From positions 1 to 64,000 of the forward strand of contig DYGR01000010.1 of NCBI GenBank assembly GCA_020724545.1: a stretch of DNA of 64,000 nt, given 5' to 3'. The notes beneath the pieces were generated by a model. That model ran no database searches and was not told where the DNA came from. It saw only the letters and a list, made by a program, of their open reading frames with translations. How positions within the stretch are numbered: the stretch's first letter is position 1; the number at the start of each line of letters is the position of its first letter. Made by a program: the position numbers and the translations under genes. Below, piece after piece: positions 58,119 to 64,000 of the stretch. The stretch comes from Candidatus Methanoperedens nitratireducens. GTDB lineage: Archaea > Halobacteriota > Methanosarcinia > Methanosarcinales > Methanoperedenaceae.

Positions 58119-59402
58119 ATAAGTATAGATAACGCAATCGGCATAAGTTTATATTATACCAGGACTCAGGGCATCGGAGGAGTAATACGGCAGGAGATCG
58201 AGGATTTCATTGTCGAAGAACTCACAAACAGGATCGAAAGTACAGGCGGGAACTACCTGATAGTAGAACTTACGAAACGAAACTGGGACATACACCATCT
58301 TGTACGCGACCTTTCGCGTATCCTCAGGGTAAGCCAGAACAGGTTTGGATGGGCAGGTACAAAGGACAAACGCGCCCTTACCAGACAGAGAATCAGCATC
58401 AGGGATATAAGTGAGCAGGATCTGGCGCTTGTGCGATTAAAGGATGTGGATCTGAAGGTAGTCGGGCGGTCGAATAATAAGATAAGCCTTGGAGATCTGT
58501 GGGGAAACCGATTTAGAATAACAATAAGGGATATTGAGCTACCGCTGGATGAAACGACTGCCAGGGTAAAAGCCATATCGCAGGAGCTTGAGAAAGGTGC
58601 GCCGAATTTCTTTGGTGTCCAGAGATTCGGGGAGACCAGGCCCCTGACGCATGTGGTGGGTGAGGCCATTGTTCGCGGGGATCTCAAAGAAGCTGCCCTG
58701 ACATATATAGCAAAGTCCTTCCCGGATGAGCCCGATGAGATAAGAAAGGCGCGGCAGTATGTATGGGATACAGGCGATTTTAAAGAGGGACTGAAGACAT
58801 ACCCTGTTCGCCTTCAGTTCGAGAGGGCTATGATGAACCACCTTGTTGCCCATCCGGATGATTATATCGGTGCATTCAGGGTATTGTCCCCGAACCTGCA
58901 GAGGATGTTCCTGCATGCCTATCAATCGTATATATTCAATATCATCCTGAGCCGCCGCATTGCCTCTGGTCTATCGATAAACGAGGCTTATGATGGGGAT
59001 ATAGTGTGTTTTAAGAATGAGGTTGGTTTGCCTGATACTTCCCGCCTGCAGAGGGTCACGCTGGATAACCTGGACGGGATTAATAACCTGATAAGAAGGG
59101 GGCGCGCATTTGCAACAGCGCCTCTTGTGGGGTATGATATGGATTTTGCGCAGGGCGCGCCCGGTGATATTGAGCGAGGGGTTGTCCAGGAGTTAAAGAT
59201 CGATCCTGAGGGTTTTAAAGTCCCTGCTATGCCTGAGCTGTCCTCAAGAGGACGGCGCAGGGAGATAGTACTGCTCATCAGGCCTGAATTCAGTGTTGAA
59301 GAAGATGAGATTAATGCAGGAAAGACAAAGGTCACGCTTGAGTTCTCTTTACAGAAGGGTAGTTATGCAACGATTGTTTTAAGGGAATATATGAAGAAAT
59401 AA
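58119..59402 (+). CDS. truD: tRNA pseudouridine-13 synthase TruD, non-canonical start
   Basis: 427 residues. No ATG, GTG or TTG exists in frame before 58431, yet the essential parts lie earlier: YYTRTQGIGGVIRQEIEDFI and the catalytic aspartate in FGWAGTKDKRALTRQRISI. The frame can start at ATA 58119, eight bases after AGGAG (58106-58110), giving the exact family N-terminus SIDNAIGISLYYT. Starting at 58431 would remove the active site. TruD makes pseudouridine 13 in tRNA. Confidence 0.85.
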   Translation: MSIDNAIGISLYYTRTQGIGGVIRQEIEDFIVEELTNRIESTGGNYLIVELTKRNWDIHHLVRDLSRILRVSQNRFGWAGTKDKRALTRQRISIRDISEQDLALVRLKDVDLKVVGRSNNKISLGDLWGNRFRITIRDIELPLDETTARVKAISQELEKGAPNFFGVQRFGETRPLTHVVGEAIVRGDLKEAALTYIAKSFPDEPDEIRKARQYVWDTGDFKEGLKTYPVRLQFERAMMNHLVAHPDDYIGAFRVLSPNLQRMFLHAYQSYIFNIILSRRIASGLSINEAYDGDIVCFKNEVGLPDTSRLQRVTLDNLDGINNLIRRGRAFATAPLVGYDMDFAQGAPGDIERGVVQELKIDPEGFKVPAMPELSSRGRRREIVLLIRPEFSVEEDEINAGKTKVTLEFSLQKGSYATIVLREYMKK

Positions 59403-59442
59403 CCTTATCATCTCTCCCGCCAAGAAGCAGGCGATTTAGAAT

Positions 59443-60708
59443 ATGTTCACAATAATAACAGGCGCACAGTTCGGTGACGAGGGCAAGGGCAAGATCGTTG
59501 ATATGATGGCCTCACAGTACGATATCGTAGCCCGGTTCCAGGGCGGGGATAACGCAGGACATACCGTCGTAGCCGAAGGAAGAACCTACAAGCTGCATCT
59601 TATACCCTCTGGCGTGCTTTTTGGCGCGCGCCTCCTTATAGGCCCTGGCACGGTCATGAACCCGAAGATACTGATGGAAGAGCTCTCCATGCTCTCTGAG
59701 AGCGGCGTGGATGTGACGCCTGAAAAGCTCGGTATCGATGCAAAGACAAGCATTATAATGCCCTATCATGTAGCGCTTGACAGTTTGCGAGAATCAAGGC
59801 GCGCCGTGAAGATAGGAACTACGAACAGAGGAATAGGTTATGCTTATATCGATAAAGTGGGGCGCGATGAGATACAGATGGCGGACATAGCGGATAAGAA
59901 CCGCTTCCTGAGGCGGCTTGATGAGATCGCTCCACAGAAAGAGAATGCTATAAAAGAACTGGGAGGAGACCCTGGAGTTGCGAGAGAGGGGATAGATGAG
60001 TACCTGGAGATCGGCAGGAAATTGAAGCCCTACATCACCGATGTATCAAGGGAGATAAACATGGCATTAAAAGAGGGGAAAAAAGTGCTTGCAGAAGGAG
60101 CGCAGGGATCCCACCTTGATTTCATCCACGGCACGCAAAAATTTGTCACATCCTCAAGCACTGTAGCTGGTTCGGCATGTGCAGGACTCGGCGTCGGGCC
60201 AACGAAGGTGGATAACGTGATTGGGGTGATCAAGGCTTACATCACGCGCGTGGGAGAGGGGCCGCTACCGACAGAGCAGAATAATGAGACTGGAGAACAC
60301 CTGCGTGAAAAAGGAGGGGAGTTTGGCACAACGACAGGGCGGCCGAGAAGATGCGGATGGTTTGATCTGCCGCTTGCAAGAAAATCCATTGATCTTAATG
60401 GATATACATCTGTGGCTCTCACAAAACTTGATGTCCTGACCGGGCTTGATCCATTAAAGATCTGCGTGGGATATGATCAGGACGGCAGAACCATAGATTA
60501 TCCTCCAGAGCTTTCTGATGAACTGTCCATATGTAAGCCAGTTTATAATGAACTTGCGGGCTGGAATGAGGATATCTCAGATATAGAAAGTTTCTCTGAA
60601 CTTCCAGAGAATGCAAGGAAATATGTAGAGTTAATTGAGCATTTAATGGGAGCTAGTATAGAGTATATCTCAGTGGGACCGGGCAGGAAGCAGACTTTTA
60701 TGAGATGA
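59443..60708 (+). CDS. purA: Adenylosuccinate synthetase
   Basis: 421 residues. ITGAQFGDEGKGKIVDMMAS start with the GTP-binding loop, catalytic DNAGHTVV, GTTNRGIGYAYIDKVGRDE, and TTGRPRRCGWFDLPLARKSI near 290. Converts IMP and aspartate to adenylosuccinate for AMP synthesis. Complete. Confidence 0.96.
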   Translation: MFTIITGAQFGDEGKGKIVDMMASQYDIVARFQGGDNAGHTVVAEGRTYKLHLIPSGVLFGARLLIGPGTVMNPKILMEELSMLSESGVDVTPEKLGIDAKTSIIMPYHVALDSLRESRRAVKIGTTNRGIGYAYIDKVGRDEIQMADIADKNRFLRRLDEIAPQKENAIKELGGDPGVAREGIDEYLEIGRKLKPYITDVSREINMALKEGKKVLAEGAQGSHLDFIHGTQKFVTSSSTVAGSACAGLGVGPTKVDNVIGVIKAYITRVGEGPLPTEQNNETGEHLREKGGEFGTTTGRPRRCGWFDLPLARKSIDLNGYTSVALTKLDVLTGLDPLKICVGYDQDGRTIDYPPELSDELSICKPVYNELAGWNEDISDIESFSELPENARKYVELIEHLMGASIEYISVGPGRKQTFMR

Positions 60709-60818
60709 AGAATGATATATGAAGATCTACATAGATTCATATACTCTCTGAGTCATATGATCTTCAGTTAATTTTTTCTTCTTATAGATACTTTTAATAT
60801 AAATCACTAAGCACTAGC

Positions 60819-60905
60819 ATGAACAGCATAAGTAATAATACTGGCATGAACCGCACAGGTAATATCATTAACATGAGCAGCATAAATAACAGAAGTTTAT
60901 TCTAG
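60819..60905 (+). CDS. Repeat-built 28-residue leader ORF upstream of cdc48
   Basis: Three imperfect 27-base repeats start at 60818, 60845 and 60872, each containing an in-frame ATG. They encode MNSISNNTG, MNRTGNIIN and MSSINNRSLF, an Asn/Ser-rich peptide. A TATA-like TTTTAATATAAAT near 60798 would place the transcript start beside the first ATG, making this a leaderless upstream ORF. Coding use is unproven. Confidence 0.35.
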   Translation: MNSISNNTGMNRTGNIINMSSINNRSLF

Positions 60906-60948
60906 TAAGCTTTTAATGAAATAAAAATCAAATATAAACAGGGGAATC

Positions 60949-63216
60949 ATGGACAGATCAGTACGATTAAGAGTAGCTGAAGCAGATCAGAGAGATGTCG
61001 GAAAAGGAATTGTCAGGATAGATGAGAAGTTCAGGAATATCATAGGAATAAATATCTTTGATGTTGTTGAATTAAAAGGGGAACGTACAACCTCTGCTAC
61101 CGTGGGAAGATCATACCCTCAGGATGAGGGATTTGATGTTATAAGGATGGACGGGCTGATACGCACAAATGCAAGAACAAGTATTGGAGAATATATAGAG
61201 GTCAAGAGAGCAGAATGGAAAGAAGCAAAAAAGGTCACTCTCTCTCCAGTAGCACAGAATATCCATATCTATGCGCCCAGCGAGAGTCTGCGGGCTATCT
61301 TCTATAACAGGACTCTCTCAAAGGGAGATATTATCTCAACTACGAGCGTGCGAAGACCCAAAGAATCGTTTGGCAATGATATGGTTCTTGAGCATATATT
61401 CCAGGATTTCTTTGGGTCCCCATCCTTTGGTCTTGGAGAGATAAAACTCCAGGTCGCTTCTACCTCACCTTCAGGAATCGTTAAAATAACAGATATGACA
61501 GAGATGGAGCTCTTACCAGAGGCTATAGCGCTTGAGCGGGAAATACCAGAGGTCATGTATGAGGACCTGGGCGGGATAAAGCCGGCTATCACCAGGATCA
61601 GGGAAATTATAGAGCTGCCTCTAAAACATCCTGAGCTGTTCCATAGGCTTGGTATTGATGCTCCAAAAGGTGTGCTCCTTCATGGGCCGCCTGGCACAGG
61701 GAAGACCATGCTGGCAAAAGCTGTGGCAAATGAGAGCGATGCCTATTTTATTACTATCAACGGCCCTGAGATCATGTCAAAGTACTATGGGGAGAGCGAG
61801 CATAAGCTGCGTGAGGCTTTTGAAGATGCTGAAAGAAACGCCCCGGCTATAGTCTTCATCGATGAGATAGACAGTATTGCTCCGAAAAGAGCCGAGGTCA
61901 CTGGAGAAGTAGAGCGGCGCGTGGTGGCTCAGCTTCTCTCGCTCATGGATGGGCTGAAAACAAGGAAGAACGTGATTGTGATAGGCGCTACCAACCGCCC
62001 TGAGGCACTGGATATGGCTCTTCGCCGCCCTGGCAGGTTTGATCGCGAGATCGAGCTTCGGGTACCTGACCGTGAGGGACGCCTGGAGATCCTCCAGATC
62101 CATACCCGCGGGATGCCGCTGGCCCAGGATGTTAGTCTCGGTGACCTTGCTGACCGTACATACGGGTTCGTAGGTGCTGATATCGCAGCCATGTGCCGCG
62201 AAGCTGCAATGAATTCACTGCGCCGGATCCTCCCTGAGATCAATCTTGAAGAGAATGAGATACCGAAAGAGACGCTGGATAAACTGATCGTCACGCGCTC
62301 TGATTTTGAGGATGTCATGAAGGAGGTCCAGCCATCAGCACTGCGCGAGATATTATTTGAAGTGCCAAATGTGACATGGGATGATATCGGAGGACTTGAT
62401 AATGTAAAATCCTTACTCACCGAAGTTGTGGAGTGGCCTCTTAGATACAGTGAGTCTTTCCGCAGGATAGGCGTAGAAGCCCCGAAAGGCGTACTCTTGT
62501 ACGGGCCGCCAGGCACAGGTAAGACCCTGCTTGCAAAGGCCATAGCCAATGAGAGCGAGGCTAATTTTATAACTGTAAAGGGCAGCGATATACTATCCAA
62601 GTGGTATGGCGAATCTGAGAAGCATATAGCAGAGATCTTCAAGAAAGCACGTCAGGTTGCCCCGTCCATAATATTCCTCGATGAGCTTGATGCCCTTGCT
62701 CCAATGAGGGGAACAGCACTCGGTGAGCCTCATGTAACAGAGCGGATAGTTAACCAACTGCTCTCAGAGCTTGACGGACTTGAGGAACTGCGCGGCGTAG
62801 TGGTCATAGGGGCTACCAACAGACCTGATATTATCGATCCTGCTCTTCTGCGCCCGGGCAGGTTTGATGAGATGATACTCGTTCCTGTACCTGATGCAAA
62901 GACAAGGCTTGAGATCTTTAAGGTTCACACAAGAAAGATGTCACTTGCCAAGGATGTTAATCTTGATGAACTTGTTAAGCTTACAGAAGGTTTCACAGGT
63001 GCTGATATAGCGGCTATATGCAAGAAAGCGGGACGCTTTGCCATGCGGGAGGATATAAATGCACAAAATGTCAGACATCTGCATTTCCTGGCTGCAATAA
63101 ATGAGACAGGACCGTCGATCACATCTGATATAATGGTATACTATGAAGAGATCAAGAACGAATTGAGAAAGAAACGCTCAAAACAGATAGAGAGCAGGCC
63201 GGAGATGTATGCCTAG
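60949..63216 (+). CDS. Cdc48/VCP-type AAA+ ATPase
   Basis: 755 residues: N-domain (about 1-185), then two AAA+ rings with [18 protein letters not shown] and [18 protein letters not shown] as Walker [19 protein letters not shown] and [18 protein letters not shown] as Walker B. It unfolds proteins for the proteasome and segregates complexes. The C-terminus ends in a short basic tail and MYA; the next gene starts inside it. Confidence 0.96.
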   Translation: MDRSVRLRVAEADQRDVGKGIVRIDEKFRNIIGINIFDVVELKGERTTSATVGRSYPQDEGFDVIRMDGLIRTNARTSIGEYIEVKRAEWKEAKKVTLSPVAQNIHIYAPSESLRAIFYNRTLSKGDIISTTSVRRPKESFGNDMVLEHIFQDFFGSPSFGLGEIKLQVASTSPSGIVKITDMTEMELLPEAIALEREIPEVMYEDLGGIKPAITRIREIIELPLKHPELFHRLGIDAPKGVLLHGPPGTGKTMLAKAVANESDAYFITINGPEIMSKYYGESEHKLREAFEDAERNAPAIVFIDEIDSIAPKRAEVTGEVERRVVAQLLSLMDGLKTRKNVIVIGATNRPEALDMALRRPGRFDREIELRVPDREGRLEILQIHTRGMPLAQDVSLGDLADRTYGFVGADIAAMCREAAMNSLRRILPEINLEENEIPKETLDKLIVTRSDFEDVMKEVQPSALREILFEVPNVTWDDIGGLDNVKSLLTEVVEWPLRYSESFRRIGVEAPKGVLLYGPPGTGKTLLAKAIANESEANFITVKGSDILSKWYGESEKHIAEIFKKARQVAPSIIFLDELDALAPMRGTALGEPHVTERIVNQLLSELDGLEELRGVVVIGATNRPDIIDPALLRPGRFDEMILVPVPDAKTRLEIFKVHTRKMSLAKDVNLDELVKLTEGFTGADIAAICKKAGRFAMREDINAQNVRHLHFLAAINETGPSITSDIMVYYEEIKNELRKKRSKQIESRPEMYA

Positions 63217-64000
63217 TGTTAAAGAAGGCGTACTTTTTGATCCGCTTGCGGATAACAGAGCCAGATGCAATATATGTGAGCAGAGATGCAGGATACTGGA
63301 AGGCAGGCTGGGGTTTTGCGGAACTCGAAAGAATATTAATGGGAAAATCCATACAATTATCTATAATACCATATCAAGCGAGGCCGTAGACCCGATTGAG
63401 AAAAAGCCGCTCTACCATTTCCTGCCCGGTACGCTCTCCTATTCCCTGGGCAGTATCGGATGTAACTTCAGATGCGAGCACTGCCAGAACTGGGATATCT
63501 CGCAGATCAGGCTTGACCAGGCGTACACAAAAGAGATAACGCCAGAGCAGGCTATCAGGCGTGCCCTGGCTGCAGGATGTAGATCTATCTCATGGACATA
63601 TAACGAACCTGCCATCTGGCATGAATATACGTATGACAGCGCAGTACTTGCAAAAGAAGCAGGACTGAAGACAGTCTATGTGACCAATGGCTATATCACG
63701 CCTGAGGCTTTAGAGCGCATCTCGCCTTATCTTGATGCTTACCGTGTTGATATCAAATCATTTTCTGATAGTTTCTACAGAAAAATATGCAGTGCAAGAC
63801 TTGCGCCAGTCCTTGCATCTACCAGACTGGCAAAGGAGCTGGGTATGCATGTTGAGGTTATAACCCTGATTATACCAGGAAGGAATGATTCTCAAGAGGA
63901 GATCACGCAGCTTGTGAAATGGGTGCATGATAACCTGGGAACAGATGTCCCCATACATTTCACGAGATTCTACCCCATGTACAAGATGGAGGATGCGAAT
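63209..64000 (+). CDS. AmmeMemoRadiSam system radical SAM protein (incomplete)
   Basis: 264 codons to the window edge. Start ATG at 63209 overlaps the cdc48 stop, implying coupling. N-terminal CNICEQRCRILEGRLGFCGT cysteines, then the radical-SAM loop GCNFRCEHCQNWDIS and the SWTYNEPAIWHEYT segment are those of AmrS, related to pyruvate-formate-lyase activases. Its partners Memo and AMMECR1 may follow beyond the window. Confidence 0.9.
   Translation, partial: MPSVKEGVLFDPLADNRARCNICEQRCRILEGRLGFCGTRKNINGKIHTIIYNTISSEAVDPIEKKPLYHFLPGTLSYSLGSIGCNFRCEHCQNWDISQIRLDQAYTKEITPEQAIRRALAAGCRSISWTYNEPAIWHEYTYDSAVLAKEAGLKTVYVTNGYITPEALERISPYLDAYRVDIKSFSDSFYRKICSARLAPVLASTRLAKELGMHVEVITLIIPGRNDSQEEITQLVKWVHDNLGTDVPIHFTRFYPMYKMEDAN

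Overview
This window comes from a euryarchaeon of the methanogen or methane-oxidiser type. RNA polymerase is split into B''/B' and A'/A'' subunits, there is a coenzyme F420 ligase (CofE), an archaeal nif operon with two PII genes placed between nifH and nifD, archaeal-type PheS, TruD, Cgi121 and Cdc48, and TATA-type promoters. A member of, or close to, Methanosarcinales (including Methanoperedens/ANME-2 lineages) is my inference; no 16S gene is present.

Layout. 0-4.6 kb: a structured repeat, a CBS protein, an HTH regulator, cofE, a Nif3-like protein and pheS. 4.7-9.3 kb: a compact nitrogenase operon nifH-nifI1-nifI2-nifD-nifK-ferredoxin behind a TATA box and a palindrome; nifE, nifN and nifB are not here. 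9.4-11.4 kb: a disturbed, AT-rich patch with a CBS/flavoprotein chimera, antitoxin-like remnants and a PDDEXK-type nuclease. 11.4-16.1 kb: amidotransferase, TauE/SafE permease, OsmC remnant, argF, sucCD. 16.2-18.4 kb: almost no ordinary genes, but a tRNA-like fold, a gene fragment, repeat copy B, two tandem AbrB-like genes and several micro-genes. 18.4-31.9 kb: housekeeping genes (XTP diphosphatase, argG, lplBA, ABC exporter, a purine/thioadenosine salvage operon, a KaiC-like ATPase, tpiA) with tRNA-Val. 32.0-41.9 kb: intron-bearing tRNA-Lys followed by rpoH-rpoB''-rpoB'-rpoA'-rpoA''-rpl30e-nusA-rps12-rps7, closed by a hairpin, then convergent ribH.

42.0-53.9 kb is an accessory island that starts at tRNA-His with a decayed tyrosine integrase and ends near tRNA-Glu with a serine recombinase. 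It holds an IS4-superfamily insertion sequence with a frameshifted transposase, a RelE/RelB-like pair, an AbrB regulator with TGTACGA operators, a second integrase stub, and a run of nine to ten co-directional genes (46.6-51.9 kb) without recognised function. These look like a virion or surface-appendage structural module, with hairpin/T-run signals after individual genes. No terminase, portal or packaging ATPase is visible, so this is either a novel tailless-virus-like module or a degraded provirus; it is the best candidate here for an undescribed system.

54-64 kb returns to core genes: cgi121, a PP-loop/ferredoxin PAPS-reductase-like protein, a cupin, rimI, truD (apparently starting at a non-canonical ATA codon), purA, cdc48 preceded by a repeat-built 28-codon leader ORF, and an incomplete AmmeMemoRadiSam radical-SAM gene running off the end.
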